A stretch of 64,000 nt of DNA from Erinaceus europaeus (GCF_950295315.1 NC_080179.1:70740615-70804614), one strand, 5' to 3'. Counted from the stretch's first letter, positions 1-12,012 are shown. Notes: generated from the letters alone by a model not told the origin. Numbers and translations: made by a program.

Positions 1-16
1 TGGCAGGAAGTCTTAC

Positions 17-328
17 ATCGCTTTGTATGTGGTTCATATTCCTGGTCAGCTCGATGCTCATGGCGTCGGGCAGGAGAATGTACTTGTGAATCAGGTGCTT
101 GTAGTTCGTGTTGGTGATGTTGGCCTGAGCGTCCTTGGCAGCCGTGACACTGAGCATGTCCTTGGGGGTGTGGTAGCTGGTCTTGGTCTTCTCGTAGTTT
201 TTCTTGTACTCCCGATCAGACTGCATCTTAGCCACTTGCATGGAATGGACTAACTTGGGGTCATCTTCAAGGCTGCGGAAGCCAACCATTTTCCCACGCT
301 CCTTCTCATAGTTGTATTTGTATTTATA
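17..328 (-). CDS. NEB: Nebulin exon W1 (312 bp, modules M1-M3)
   Basis: 104 codons from [20 protein letters not shown] to MNHIQSD. The acceptor is cctcctcag and the donor gtaagact, both read on the minus strand. It is the first exon of a super-repeat and the most downstream exon in the window; the WLKGIGW exon that should follow lies past the left edge. The M2 signature [17 protein letters not shown] and the M3 core [10 protein letters not shown] are both present. Confidence 0.96.
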
Positions 329-471
329 CTGAGGAGGAAATATACACATTTATTGAGACATAGTCCCTAAACTAGAAACCACTCTCATGTCAGTATTCTG
401 TACTCATTTAAACAGCCATGCTTTTATGGAGTGCAACAGCCCACAAAGCACAATTTCCACATTTCTATTCA

Positions 472-758
472 TTTATTTATTTATTTTCCCTTTTGTTGTG
501 CTTGTTGTTTTCTATTATTGTAGTTATTATTGTTGTTGTTATTTATGTCATTGTTAGATAGGACAGAGAGAAATGGAAAGAGGAGGGGAAGACAGAGGGG
601 GGAGAGAAAGATAGACACCTGCAGACATGCAGACACCCCCTGTGAAGTGACCCTCCTGCCGGTGGGGAGCCGGGGGCTTGATCCTTGAGCCTAGTCCTTG
701 CACTTTGTCCTTGAGCCTAGTCTTTGCACTTAACCCACTGCACTACCGCCCGACTCCC
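472..758 (-). mobile_element. SINE, type A
   Basis: Head accaccgcccgactccc-like at the right end, A-rich tail (here TTTATTTATTTT) at the left. Carries an internal duplication of ctttgtccttgagcctagtc. Confidence 0.9.
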
Positions 759-1800
759 AATTCCCACATTTCTCTATGTAACTTGATGCTCACAGATCTA
801 CCTTAGAGGTAGATGGCAAAGGTATTATTATTGCTTCCATTTCCTGGATCAGTAAGATGAGACCTAGGCAGGTGAGTGACTACCTAAAGTCACTAAGGGT
901 AATGTCCCACATCTTGCAATGATATGCACCACAATGATGTCCACATATACTCTGTTGTTGGTGTTAAAGAGCCTTTCGTTGTTAGTGAGTGTAGCAGATG
1001 AGAAAAATGAAGAAGCAGAGCATTCTAAACAGTTTAATGCTTTCTGAGAGATGACCAGCCCGTCCTTTGTTGGTGGAAAGCAGACTCACTTAGAAAGCAC
1101 ACCATATAATTTGAGTAGTTTCCTATTTGTGAAACTCCTTTCCTTTTGAAATTCTGTAGGTAGGCATAATGGCAAAGAGACTGATTAGTCAGTGTCCCTC
1201 TATAGAAGGGAGCCGGCGGGGTAAGGAGAGCGTCTAATTCTGGGTACCTCTTGTGGGTTTAACAGTACAAGTTAGTAGGAGGAGCTAGGAGAGCCAATCA
1301 GCACCGGCCTCACAGCAGGAGGAGACTGTTAAATTCTCAGGACAATGTGGCTTATGGATGGGCAGGTCAGAGAGGTGGAAAACAGAGCTGCAGGAGAAAG
1401 TAGAGCTGGAGCGTGGCTAAAGAAGCAGTGTTTGTCAGTGTGTTCCTTTGGACACCCCAGTCATTCAATGCTCACTGGGAGTGGATTTCTTGCTCCTTTT
1501 CAAATGAAAACGTTGAGTTTCTACAGTTGATATACTATGGCAATGGTGTGTTGACATATCAGTCCTCCACGGTAGGAAGGGGGAGAAACCTTAATTTGTA
1601 GCATTTGCCAATTTTTTTGGTGCATATATTCTCACATGACTGATATTAAGATGGCAATAATTTGACAACTGGTTTGCAAAGTGCCCAGCTACTTAATAAT
1701 CATCTGTTATCGGCCACTAACACAGAACTTCCTGGGGCATCCTATTAAGAAGCTAGATCATAAGAAACAAAAAAACCAGTAAACCCATTTAGTATGGATT
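759..1800. other. Intron sequence without recognised feature
   Basis: Non-repetitive to the eye between SINEs in the W2-W1 intron. Two short plus-strand frames overlap here but have no protein-like features. Confidence 0.5.
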
Positions 1801-2104
1801 TTTTTTTTTTTTTTTTTGCCAGCAGGGTAATTTCTAGGGCTCAAGACCAGCATCATGATTCCATTGCTCATGGCAATCACTTTTTCCTTTCTTTTCCCCC
1901 TCTATTCTTCTTCTTTTTTTAAATTTGATATGATAGAAATTGAAAGAGAAGGAAATGAGTGAGAAAGAGAGAGAGAGATAGCGCTGTAGACCTGCTTCAC
2001 TGCTTGTGAAGCATCCTTCCTTCAGGGAGGAAGTGGGGACTTGAACCCGGGTCCTTGTACATGATAATGTGTACACTCAACCAGGTGTGCTACCACCCAG
2101 CCCC
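1801..2104 (-). mobile_element. SINE, B long type
   Basis: Poly(T) tail at the left, then the extra 3' part (ggctcaagaccagcatcatg) and a tRNA-like head with cttgaacccgggtcc. Confidence 0.85.
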
Positions 2105-2166
2105 AGTAGTATACATTCTTTACCATACAGGCAACCCAGGTTTTTTCTTTAAATATCTTTTAAAAA

Positions 2167-2440
2167 GTATTTATTTATTCCTTTTTGTTGCCCTTGTTTT
2201 ATTGTTGTAGCTATTATTATTGTTGTTATTAATGTTGTCATTGTTAGGACAGAGAGAAATGGAGAGAGGAGGGGAAGACAGAGAGGGGGAGAGAAAGACA
2301 GACACCTGCAGACCTGCTTCGCCGCCTGTGGAGAGACTCCCCTGCAGGTGGGGAGCCGGGGGCTCTAACCGGGACCCTTATGCCAGTCCTTGCACTTCGC
2401 GCCATGTACGCTTAACCCGCTGCACTACCACCCGACTCCT
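2167..2440 (-). mobile_element. SINE, type A
   Basis: Full length; tRNA-like head with cactaccacccgactcc at the right end. Confidence 0.9.
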
Positions 2441-2575
2441 GGCAGCCCAGGTTTGAGCATATTCCTCGCTGCACTCGAGGAAGCTTTGCTGCCAATGCAT
2501 CATTCTTTCTCTCTCTCTGTTTCTCTGTCTCTCTCTTTCTATCTGAAAAAGTCAGCCTAGTGCAGTAAAGCCCCA
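2441..2575 (+). mobile_element. Other tRNA-derived SINE fragment
   Basis: cactcgaggaagctttgctg followed by a CT-rich stretch and tatctgaaaaagtcagcc; a different family from A, B and D. Confidence 0.4.
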
Positions 2576-2610
2576 AAGACACAGAGAGAGAAGGAGAGGG
2601 AGAGAGAGGC

Positions 2611-2647
<37 letters not shown>

Positions 2648-2722
2648 GAGAGGGAGGGAGAGAGAGAGAGAGAGAGAAGAGGAAGAGTAGGAGGAAGAAG
2701 AGGAAGAGGAGGAGAAAGGTAG
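2575..2722. repeat. (AG)n-rich simple repeat
   Basis: Purine tract of agag with interspersed ggag and gaag units, next to a SINE fragment. Confidence 0.85.
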
Positions 2723-3002
2723 AACAACACAAGTTATTCACCACGGAAATATCATGAAGGGCTTTAGAACTGACAGGTCAGAGCCTGGGTGATAAAATTC
2801 ATGATAAGGCTTAGTGTTCTGGCTTTCTGGAAATACCAGAAAAAATCAAGAGTAAAATGAAGCGTCTGTCACAAAATAGAATAAAGCTACAGCTAGAAGG
2901 TGTACCTTCTCCACTTGGCCCACTTAGTGTTTAAAGCACTCAGCCCTCATCCTCTGGGCGTATCAGAAGCCCCCACCCGGAAACTCTTTCCCTTAGACTT
3001 AC

Positions 3003-3110
3003 GTCACTCGCAATGTCTCTTGAAGCCTTGGCAGCTTTGATAGGAATGGCATCTGTTCTGAGATCATAGCCTTTCTTTCTAGATTCCTCCAAAGAAAGTT
3101 TGTAGATTTT
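3003..3110 (-). CDS. NEB: Nebulin exon W2 (108 bp, module M7)
   Basis: 36 codons beginning [20 protein letters not shown] and ending ASRDIASD. This is the last module of a super-repeat; the KKGYDLR and [12 protein letters not shown] cores are typical of M7. The acceptor is ctttttccag and the donor gtaagtct. Confidence 0.95.
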
Positions 3111-3190
3111 CTGGAAAAAGAGAGACAAAGTAATTGTTTTCCCCTAAGTATGAAATCATAATTGATTACCTTTTAACCACGGTAACGCTT

Positions 3191-3283
3191 AACTCTGATT
3201 TATGGTGGTGTCAGGGATTGAACCTAGGAGCCCAGAGTCTCAGGCATGAAAGCCTTGTGCATCACTACTTTGACACTCCCCCG
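3191..3283 (-). mobile_element. SINE, type D, partial
   Basis: Core tcagggattgaacctaggag and the end atcactactttgacactccc. Confidence 0.65.
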
Positions 3284-3564
3284 CAATCTGAATGTATCTT
3301 AAGAGGGTAGACTTACATCACAATATCATTTTTATCTCTGGGCAAAATGCTTCATTAGTATTTCAATGGCTGGATAGTCTCATAGGTAACATAACTACTT
3401 TAGTTAAAAAAAAAAAAGATTTTACAAACACAAATGTCTTCAAGAAGCCATTATCAAAAATGAAAGTTAACTTGCTTTTATTAGGTTATAAATGTGCTTT
3501 TAGAAAAATGTTGAAGTCCATGGTAGACCCACTTCCTGCCTCTGATCCCATTTTTTTCTTTCTT

Positions 3565-3800
3565 TTTTTTTAATTTCTTTATTGGGGGATTAATGTTTTA
3601 TAGTCAACAGTAGATACAATAGTTTGTACATGCATAACATTTCTCAATAAAAAAAATTTCTCAGTTTTCAACATAATGATACAAGCCCCACTAGGTCCTC
3701 TACCATCATGTTCCATGTGAACCCTCCCTACCACCCACCTCAGAGTCTTTTACGATGGTGCAATGCTCCAACTCTACTCCAAGTTTCTGATCCCTTTCTG
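3565..3800 (-). mobile_element. L1 3' UTR fragment
   Basis: Read on the minus strand: gcaccatcgtaaaagactct, later taatcccccaataaagaaat and a poly(A) run. The same 3' UTR type is seen in sense at about 42,020 and 48,000. Confidence 0.65.
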
Positions 3801-3840
3801 GAGAATATACTATTCTTTTCTTTTCAAAGAAACTTTTTAA

Positions 3841-4079
3841 AAAAATATTTATTCCCTTTTGTTGCCCTTGTTGTTTTATTGTTGTAGTTATTGATGTCGT
3901 TGTTGAATAGGACAGAGAGAAATGGTGAGAAGACAGAGAGAGGGAGAGAAAAACAGACACCTGCAGACCTGCTTCACCGCCTGTGACGTGACTCCCCTGC
4001 AGGTGAACCGGGATCCTTATGCCGGTCCTTGCACTTTGTACCACATGTGCTTAACCCACTGCGCTACCGCCCGACTCCC
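3841..4079 (-). mobile_element. SINE, type A
   Basis: Directly adjoins an L1 3' UTR piece; part of the head around the B box is deleted. Confidence 0.88.
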
Positions 4080-4448
4080 GGAAACTTTTTCTTAATATGC
4101 AAAGAAAAAAGAAAGAAAGGATGAAAGGAAAAGCAAATGTGAAAGTTCTAACAATTCTTAGTGATGGTTATTAAGTAATAGTCAAGGGAAGACTACAAAA
4201 GGGCCATTTTCTTACATCAAAAGGAAAATAATTTCATTGCGTTCCAGCTAACACTTTTATTTTACATAATTGTGTGGCTTCTACCACCCAAAAAGAAATC
4301 AGTGGTCCTTAACATCTGAGAAAAATCAAAGAGAGGAAAAAATGTGGTACTTTTAGAGAATGTCCTAGTAACTATAGTAATGCTGAAAAAGGAAGTGAAA
4401 TAATAATAATAACTATCCACTTACCAATATCAATCTTTTCGCATTTCC

Positions 4449-4741
4449 TTATTTATTTATTTATTTTCCCTTTTGTTGCCCTTGTCATTTTTTATTATGG
4501 TCGCGTAGTTACTATTGTTGTTGTTATTGATGTTGTCGTTGTTGGATAGGACAGAGAGAAATGGAGAGAGGAGGGGGAAGACAGAGAGGGGGAGAGAAAG
4601 ACAGACACCTGCAGACCTGCTTTACCACCTCTGAAGCGACTCCCTTGCAGGTGGGGAGCCGGGGTTCGAACCGGGATCCTTACGCTGGTCCTTGCGCTTC
4701 CTGCCACAAGCGCTTAACCCGCTGTGCTACTGCCCGACTCC
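4449..4741 (-). mobile_element. SINE, type A
   Basis: Full length, with the B box-like ggttcgaacc intact. Confidence 0.9.
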
Positions 4742-5140
4742 TCCAAATTCCTCAGAAAGCTCACTGAACTTTTCCTTTAACTCTTCTTTAGGATCATCTC
4801 AAATCATGGTGGTGGGAATAAGAATGAAACCATAGCAATTTCGGTTCCTTGATCTCTTCTTTTCCTGGCCCCCTTCCTTCCAGATTTCATCATTTGGTTA
4901 GGAGTATCTGTCCTTCAAACAAAATCCAGCAACCTCCCAATCTCTACTGCTCAACCCAAGCCCCCCTCAGAGGTGTGTTCCTGGTTTTTGCAAAAATTAG
5001 AAAAGGAGTTTCATTTTGTGGATTCCCATTATTTTCCAAACATCCACTTTCATAAAGTGAAGCAAGAGTGCTTAGTTAAATGATGATTACTGACTCAATC
5101 AGGTAGGAAAGGGAAATGGCAAAAGGGGAACTGGACTTAC

Positions 5141-5245
5141 GTCGCTCATATTGATGGCGTTTGCCTTTGCCAGAACAATCTGGGGGATATCAGGCATGAT
5201 GTGGACTTTGGTTTTGTCAGCTTCCCATGCCTGCTTATAGAGGTG
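5141..5245 (-). CDS. NEB: Nebulin exon W3 (105 bp, module M6)
   Basis: 35 codons, [20 protein letters not shown] to NAINMSD. The KTKVHIMPD core is the M6 type. The acceptor is tattttctag and the donor gtaagtcc. Confidence 0.95.
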
Positions 5246-6274
5246 CTAGAAAATAAAAAGACAACAGTTAAGAAACAAAAAAAAACAAACTTTTTTTGAC
5301 ATGCTCACATCTAAATCACCACATCCAGCTGGCTGATGGTTACTGCATTAGGCAGCTTAATACAAGAGGAAGGAACAATAACTAGTCATCAGAGCCCTTG
5401 TTCTAGGTCAGGACCAGTCATGGACCTGCTGTGTGTCTCTGGGAAGGTGACTTCTCGCTCTGAGCCCCAATTCCTTCTGCAATGAGAGGATTCGACCTAA
5501 TGATCACCAGGAAATCTCTTAATGTTAGCATTAGCTTTCTCTGATTTTCACCCTGGCATCATTATTCTGACATTCATTACTATGGAACAAAACAAAAGAT
5601 TTAATGTGATTTTTAATAACTGTTTGCATATTTAATATTCAAATTCTACATGTAAAAGGGGCACTGAAATGGATGCCTGGTCTTGTAGGCAAATCCCTTT
5701 CAAGTCTTCCTGAGGACTCTTGTTTTCTCCCTTAGAACATTCCAAGGGAGTTACACAGAGTCTGAGACCAAGCTCTATCTTTCTAGCACAACTAGGAAGG
5801 CCATTTTCTACAGCTGCTTAATGTTAATGTACAGACAATTCTTCTCCTTGCTTTCAGTTCACGGACTTTCTGACCATGATCCATACAACCAGTCACCATT
5901 CTATTATTTCCAACATGACAATATGTGCCAAAGGTTGATGTGATTGTCTGAGCTTGATATCAACTCTGGCTAATGTATACAAGACTTTTCCAAGGGCGGA
6001 AATAATGAATGATTCAGGGAACTCCTGGTGAAAGGCAATGGTTCTCATGACTTGTCCTGGCTTAAAATGATGCTATGGACATGCGATGTTGGAGTCCACT
6101 CTGATCTCAGGAAAGAAACCAGGAAGTAGACGTGAGCTGGAACACCCAGCTGCTCCCAAGTTGAGTCTCCTGAGTTTGTGGCATGAGCTCCTAATCAGAC
6201 TCACCATAGACAAACGGGACTAATTTTCCAATGCTTCCTTAAATAAGTAAGTTCATATAAGTTTTCTATTTTTT
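5246..6274. other. Intron sequence without recognised feature
   Basis: About 1 kb of the W4-W3 intron with no SINE, L1 or simple repeat visible. Confidence 0.5.
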
Positions 6275-6494
6275 AAAATGTTTTTAAATTATCTTTACTT
6301 ATTTATTGGGTAGAGACAGCCAGAAATCAAGATGGAAGGAGGAGGTAGAGAGGGAGAGAGGTAGAGAGACACCTGCAGCCCTGCTTCACCACTCATGAAG
6401 CTTTTCCCCTGAAGGTGGGGACCAGGGGCTCAAACCTGGGACCTTCCGCACTGTAATATGTGCGCTCAACCAGGTGCGCCACCACTCAGCCCCC
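6275..6494 (-). mobile_element. SINE, type B
   Basis: Head caggtgcgccaccactcagc at the right end; diverged. Confidence 0.8.
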
Positions 6495-6677
6495 ACATTA
6501 GTTTTCTTATGCGTAAAATGTAGGTTGGGATCTGATTTGACTTGAGAAGTCACTAAGTAGGATTAATCTCTGTTTAAGTAAACAGTTAACTATGAAATCC
6601 CAAGACTGTGCTGTAGATGAAATGTCTGAGGTACACTCCCTGATGCATATGAAATACTATATTATCAAGAGACTTAC

Positions 6678-6884
6678 TTCATTCATAATTTTTGCATTAT
6701 TCTGAGCCAAAACCATGTTCATCGAATCCATCAGTGTGGAGTACTTCAGAGTGTCTGGGTGCTGGCGATACTTCTTCTCACTAATGATCTCCATGGCTTT
6801 CTTATTCTTCTCAGCCTCCAGGGAGCCCAGGGGAAGCCATCCAATGCCTTTCATGAAGTCTGCATAGTCAGCCTTGTACTGGTT
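6678..6884 (-). CDS. NEB: Nebulin exon W4 (207 bp, modules M4-M5, WLKGIGW)
   Basis: 69 codons starting NQYKADYADFMKGIGWLPLG. FMKGIGW is the super-repeat motif proposed to contact tropomyosin/troponin. M5 starts at [12 protein letters not shown]. The exon ends AKIMNE, so the usual final SD is NE here. The donor is gtaagtct. Confidence 0.95.
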
Positions 6885-7000
6885 CTACAAGAGAGGAGAA
6901 GTTCAAGAATCATAAGAAAACATAATTTCTAAGAACCAAGGTCTACAGTCCACATGTTCCATGTCAGTTTCCAACCAACACTTTAAATTTTAACTTTTCA

Positions 7001-7278
7001 GGGAGTCGGTTGTTAGTGCAACGGGTTAAGCACAGGTGGTGCAAAGTGCAAGGACTGGTATATGGATCCCGGTTCGAGCCCCCGGCTCCCCACCTGCAGG
7101 GGAGTCGCTTCACAGGTGGTGAAGCAGGTCTGCAGGTGTCTGTCTTTTTCTCCCCCTCACTGTCTTCCCTCCTCTCCATTTCTCTCTGTCCTATCCAATA
7201 ACGACGACATCAATAACAACAATAATAACTACAACAATAAAACAACAAGGGCAACAAAAGGGAATAAATAAACAAATA
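7001..7278 (+). mobile_element. SINE, type A
   Basis: Begins gggagtcggttgttag and ends caacaaaagggaataaataa. Confidence 0.9.
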
Positions 7279-7591
7279 TTAAAAGAAAAAAGTTTAAATT
7301 CTTTTAAACTTTTCAGATAGAGTGGTTTCTTCATTTAATTAATAAATGAGTGGGGGACAGCAACTGTTACTCCAATATACACGGTGCTAGAAACTGACCC
7401 CATGCAAGTCCTGCACTCCACACACTAAACTGACCCCATGCAAGTCCTGCACTCCACACACTATGCTATCTCCCTGACTACTACACTTTATTTTTATCTC
7501 TAAACTTTATCTTTTCGCTATCTCCTTGCACGAGAAATTAAAAATGGACACTAATATCCTTCACAGAATAAAAGTGTGAACAAACTTTAAC

Positions 7592-7830
7592 CCTGGCTCC
7601 CGGTGGTGCCACACCTGGTTGAGCAGACATATTATATAGTCCACAAGGACCCAGCTTCGAGTCCTTAGTCCCCCACCTGTAAGGGGAAAGCTTTGCAAGT
7701 GATAAAGCAGTGTTGCAGATGTCTTTGTCTCTCTCCCTCTCTATCACCCCCTTCTCTCTCGATTTCGGGCTATCTCTATCCAACAAATAAACCAAGATAA
7801 TACAAAAAATAAAATAAAATAAAAGGAATT
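7592..7830 (+). mobile_element. SINE, type B
   Basis: ccacacctggttgagcagac head and ctatccaacaaataaaccaa tail. Confidence 0.82.
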
Positions 7831-8514
7831 GTAACCCTACCATGTAACTAGCTCTTAAGAAAGGTAATTATACTGACCTAACTTTCTCACAGAATTTTCC
7901 AGATTCCTCTCTGGTTCTCAGACGGCATATGGGGACCCTACATCTCCTTCACTGTATGTCTTTGCCCACCCACCAATGTTCCCACTCCATTCGCTGCATC
8001 AGGAACCACACTGGTACTCTGTGCACATTTCAGTTTCCCTGCAGCTCTGACATCATCCTCTGCAGTGGCTGCTTCCATTTGGGCTCAGATGCGCTTCCAT
8101 GAAGACATAAGTTAGCATAAGTCAGCTCTCCTAGGCTCCAACAGAGAAGCAGGTTTGGTGTGGTCTGCCATTAGACCGTAATGTAAATTCACTCCTCCGG
8201 CCACCAAATAGCTTCTGTAGTTGAACCTGACTCCCTATTTCCTTTATCACACTCACTCTCATCACACCCACAACCAACACCTTCTCACTTTTTAATCAAT
8301 AAAACAGACAGTTGCAAAGGTGGAAGGGGTGGGGTGACAGCTGCCTGGCACAGGCACTAGCAAGTAGTCTCACCTTCTGCCTTTCTTCTTAGTCCTGTAT
8401 CAGGAATGTGCTTGTTTTTTGTTTGGGTTTTGGGTTTTTTGGGTTTTTTTTGCATCGGAATCTGTTTGCTAGACTTATTTCCTTCAACACATTCTCTCTT
8501 AAATTAAATTTCGT
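7831..8514. other. Intron sequence without recognised feature
   Basis: Between two SINEs in the W5-W4 intron; nothing recognised. Confidence 0.45.
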
Positions 8515-8803
8515 GGGGGCTGGGCGGTAGTGCAGTGGGTTAAGCGCAGGTGGCACAAAGCACAAGGACCGGCATAAAGATCCTGGTTCGAGACCCCGGC
8601 TCCCCACCTGCGGGGGAGTCGCTTCACAAGCAGTGAAGCAGGTCTGCAGGTGTCTGTCTTTTTCTCCCCCTCTCTGTCTTCCCCTTCTCTCTCCATTTAT
8701 CTCTGTCCTATCCAACAACAATGACATCAACAACAACAATAATAACTACAACAATAAAACAAGGGCAACAAAAGGGAAAATAAATAAATAAATATTTTTT
8801 TAA
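8515..8803 (+). mobile_element. SINE, type A
   Basis: Begins ggggctgggcggtagtgcag; followed by an aaataaataaat tail. Confidence 0.9.
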
Positions 8804-9089
8804 ATTAATTTTCGTTTTCTACTGCTGAAGCCAGTCTCCAACGACGCTGACTTCATTAACAGCAGAAAATGAACTTAAGTTTCTAGAACTGTTCCCATAT
8901 TTTAGAAGAGGAGGAGGAAAAAGAACAGAAAGAGAAGGAGGGAAAGGAGGAGAAGGAGGAACGAAGGTGAAAAATAAAGCACCCCACAGGGAAAATCCAT
9001 ACGGATTTCTCTCAGGGTTTTGTCACTGCTTGTGGTCACTCACGACATAGAGGAGCAAATGTACTTCCAAAGTCCTGGCCGTCACTTAC

Positions 9090-9401
9090 ATCACTCTGAA
9101 TCTGCATCATGTTCTTGGCCAATTCGAAGCTCATGGCATCAGGAAGCAGGTTGTAGCTGTGAATAAGATTCTTGTAGTTGGTGTTGGTGGCCACTTCCTG
9201 AGACTTCTTGGCTGCCACCACACTGAGCATGTCCACCGGGGTGTGGAAGGAGGTCTTGGACTTCTCGTACGCTTTCTTGTACTCCCGGTCTGACTGCATC
9301 TTGGCCACTTGCATGAAGTGCACCAGCTTGGGGTCATCCTCCAGGCTCCGGAAGCCAATGTGCTTTCCTTTGGCTTGTTCATAGGCTTGCTTGTATTTAT
9401 A
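9090..9401 (-). CDS. NEB: Nebulin exon W5 (312 bp, modules M1-M3)
   Basis: 104 codons from YKYKQAYEQAKGKHIGFRSL to NMMQIQSD. The M2 REYKKAYEKSKTSFHTPVD and the M3 NLLPDAMSFEL are intact. The donor is gtaagtga. About 30 bp to the right (upstream in the gene) an unassigned segment leading to an LTR-like element begins. Confidence 0.96.
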
Positions 9402-9499
9402 CTGCGGACAGAGAAGCAAGCAAGTTATGATTCAGAAATAGCACTCCTGGGAGTCGGTGCGGCACCCCATCAAGAACGCCAGGGATGCTGACAATGTCA

Positions 9500-10008
9500 T
9501 CTCCTCTGGACCTGCATTCAGACTTCAAGGAAGCTGGGCAAGAAGGACGAGAATGGGACAATGCATCCTCCCCCCATTATTGTTACAAATAATTATACTG
9601 TCACAATTGATTAATAGTGCTTTGGCAGTGCCTGGTGGGAATGGAGAGTCAGAAGCACCCCCTCTCCCTTACACAGGGGCATATTTGAAAGTTACATTAT
9701 GAAAGTGGGAAAGGTGGGTCAACATAGACGGACAAAAGAAGTCATGTATGACCTGCCCCTCAAAGAAAGAATGCAGAGATTAAGGCCTCCCTGGTGCAAG
9801 TTGACGTATCGAAACAAAGAAAGATTAATAGCTAAACTTTACTACATGAGCAGTGGCCCACAACTAGGCAAAGATCCGTATACCCCCCATAGAAGATTAA
9901 TGATAGAAAGAGCCCTCAGCAAAAGTCAAAAACAATTCTAAGTATGACCTCCCCTGAGAACAGGGCAATATTATTGTACCATTCTTTACAGTAAAAAGGG
10001 GAATAACA
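9500..10008 (+). mobile_element. Possible endogenous retrovirus internal remnant
   Basis: A non-SINE, non-L1 stretch that ends in a purine-rich tract (aaaaaggggaataaca) right before a TG-starting LTR-like sequence, as in the 3' part of a provirus. Two short frames (9,457-9,702 and 9,699-9,941) overlap it. I cannot assign them to a retroviral protein with certainty. The left boundary is a guess. Confidence 0.35.
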
Positions 10009-10261
10009 TGTAGCCAGCCAAAGCCACAAGACTATGATGCTTATTGCTACTTCCTTATGAGCTAGATGTTTATGTAACCTAAATGTAACCTAAAAAGTAT
10101 AAAAGCTAATGCAGTTTCACTATTAAAATGAGTCCAGATTCACCCTCCATATGAGTGTGTTGCTTTCTGTTCTCCCTTGCGCGACTCCTGACCCACCGGG
10201 GAGGTCACCTTCCGAGACCCCTGACTCTCCTGCTGCTCATCCGCTGTGGTGGTCCGCTGCA
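10009..10261 (+). mobile_element. LTR-like element (about 253 bp)
   Basis: Starts TGTAGCC right after a polypurine tract and ends ..GCTGCA. Inside are a TATA-like agtataaaagc and an attaaa-type polyadenylation signal 40 bp later, followed by a C-rich U5-like part. This is the order expected of a retroviral LTR. No 5' LTR or primer-binding site is visible. A SINE follows directly. Confidence 0.5.
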
Positions 10262-10530
10262 AGTCAGGCGGTAGCACAGTGGGTTAAGTGCAGGTGGCGC
10301 AAAGCACAAGGACCAGAGTAAGGATCCTGGTTCCAGCCCCCGGCTACCCACCTGCAGGGGAGTCGCTTCACAGGTGGTGAAGCAGGTCTGCAGGTGTCTG
10401 TTTTTCTCTCCCTCTCTCTGTCTTCCCCTCCTCTCTCCATTTCTCTGTCCTATCCAACAATGACGACATCAATAACAAAATAAAACAACAAGGGCAACAA
10501 AAGGGAATAAATAAATTAATTAAAAGAAAT
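10262..10530 (+). mobile_element. SINE, type A
   Basis: Lacks its first few bases and abuts the LTR-like element on its left. Confidence 0.88.
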
Positions 10531-11080
10531 ACCACTCCTAGACATATAGCCAAAGGACATGAAAACTCTTAAAGGGACATATGCACCCCTGTGTTCATAG
10601 CTGCACTGTTCACAAGAGCCAATGAGTGGAAGTAGCTCAAATACCCACTGGAGAAAAAAACTGTGGGATGGGACTGGGTGGTGGCGCACCTGGTTGAGCG
10701 CACATGTTACTATGTGCAACGACCTGGGTTCGAACCCCTGATCCCCTCTGCAGGGGGAAAGCTTTGCAAGTGGTGAAGCAGTGTTGCAGGTCTCTCTCTC
10801 TCTCTCTCTCCCTCTCTCTCATCCCCTTCCCTCTTGATTTCTGGCTGTTTCTATCCAATAAATAAGTAAAGATAATAAGAATAATAGAAGCTGTGGGACA
10901 AGCATTTAATGGAGTACTGACTTTCTGCAATTTAAAATGATGAGATTGTTCCCTCCAGGACACATGGATGTGATTATGCTTAGTGAAGTACACTAGGAAA
11001 CGAAAGACAACTACCAGATGATTTTGCTCATATGGCGAATACAGACAACTGAAGCCCATGAACTGAGAAAAAATAAGTAG
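10530..11080 (+). mobile_element. L1 3' fragment split by a SINE
   Basis: Two parts (10,530-10,668 and 10,891-11,080) match the order of the L1 ORF2 3' end (ttcatagctgcactgttcac ... agtgaagtacactaggaaacg). The B-type SINE at 10,669 lies between them, with ctgtggga on both sides. Confidence 0.6.
10669..10890 (+). mobile_element. SINE, type B
   Basis: ggtggcgcacctggttgagc head; sits inside an L1 fragment. Confidence 0.85.
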
Positions 11081-11350
11081 GGGGCTGAGTGGTGGTGCAC
11101 CTAGTTACGCATATATATTCCCATGCCCAAGGACCCAGGTTCGAGCCTCTGCTCCTCACCTGTGGGGTAGGGTAAGGGTGGAGCTCACAAGCTGTGAAAC
11201 AGGTCTGAAGGTGTCTTTTTCTCTTCCTCTCCCTCTCTTACTCTTACTCTCTCAATTTCTCTGCATCTAACCCAATAAAATAGAAAGGAGGTGTGACCAC
11301 AAGCAGCAACAGATTCACAGTGCTGGCACCAGGCCCCAGCAGTAACACTG
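11081..11350 (+). mobile_element. SINE, B long type
   Basis: ggggctgagtggtggtgcac head and a 3' part acagattcacagtgctggca. Confidence 0.78.
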
Positions 11351-11429
11351 TCGGTGGAGGGAGAGGGAAGAGAAAGGATGTGAAGGGGAGGGGAGAGGGG
11401 AGGGGAGGGAAGGGGCAGGGAAAAAATAG

Positions 11430-11570
11430 GCCAACTAAGCTCTTAGACTTCATGAGAACTATGGTGGATATTGGTGGGTGATGGGGTCACAGAACTCTGG
11501 CAGAGGTGAGGTGTGGAACTACAACCTGAAATTTCTAATTCTGTAAGCCACTAATAAACTGAAAAAAATA
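11430..11570 (+). mobile_element. L1 3' tail fragment
   Basis: gaggtgtggaactacaacct and ...taagccactaataaactgaa resemble the terminal part of the L1 3' UTRs at 24,380 and 39,600. Confidence 0.5.
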
Positions 11571-12012
11571 CTGAAGATATTTAGAGAGGGGAAAGAAAGC
11601 AAATGTGTTTAGGAAGATAGTGAAGGAAAAAGAATAGGTGTAAGGCTTCAGAGTTCATCGACATTTAGAAATATGGTTCAAGGAGGGCAGGGCGTACAGT
11701 AAATTTTTGCTTCAAAATTTTTCCAGGTGGTGGAAAAAAAAAACACCTCAGGAGTCATCAAAGAGGTGTGTGAATAAAGTGTTTTGAAGTGATAAGATAC
11801 AGAAACGTAGGTACTCTACCAGTAATTTTAGTTGAATACTCTTAGAGTAGCATATGAATATAAGACCCAGCTACTTTTTACCTTAAGTAATGAGCAAGCA
11901 ACTTGGATTGCATGAAGAAAGGTGTCTTGTGTGTTACACAAGATGATGGTCCCTCTCACACTGAAAACATTATTTGCTCTGATGTGCTAAACCTAAAAAT
12001 GCTGGTACTCAC

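Noticed and set aside
23..253. Plus-strand frames opposite NEB exons
   Set aside because: Shadows of the exons on the other strand; the minus-strand frames have splice sites and nebulin motifs.
7001..7080. tRNA genes at SINE heads
   Set aside because: The heads are tRNA-derived with A- and B-box-like sequence, but they continue into a SINE body, have an A-rich tail and do not fold into complete tRNAs.
8389..8739. Recurrent 70-115-residue proteins with 'DRTERNGERRGRQRGGEKDRHLQTCF'-type content across the window
   Set aside because: All are translations of the type A SINE body, which happens to be open in some frames. They are repeat-derived, not genes.
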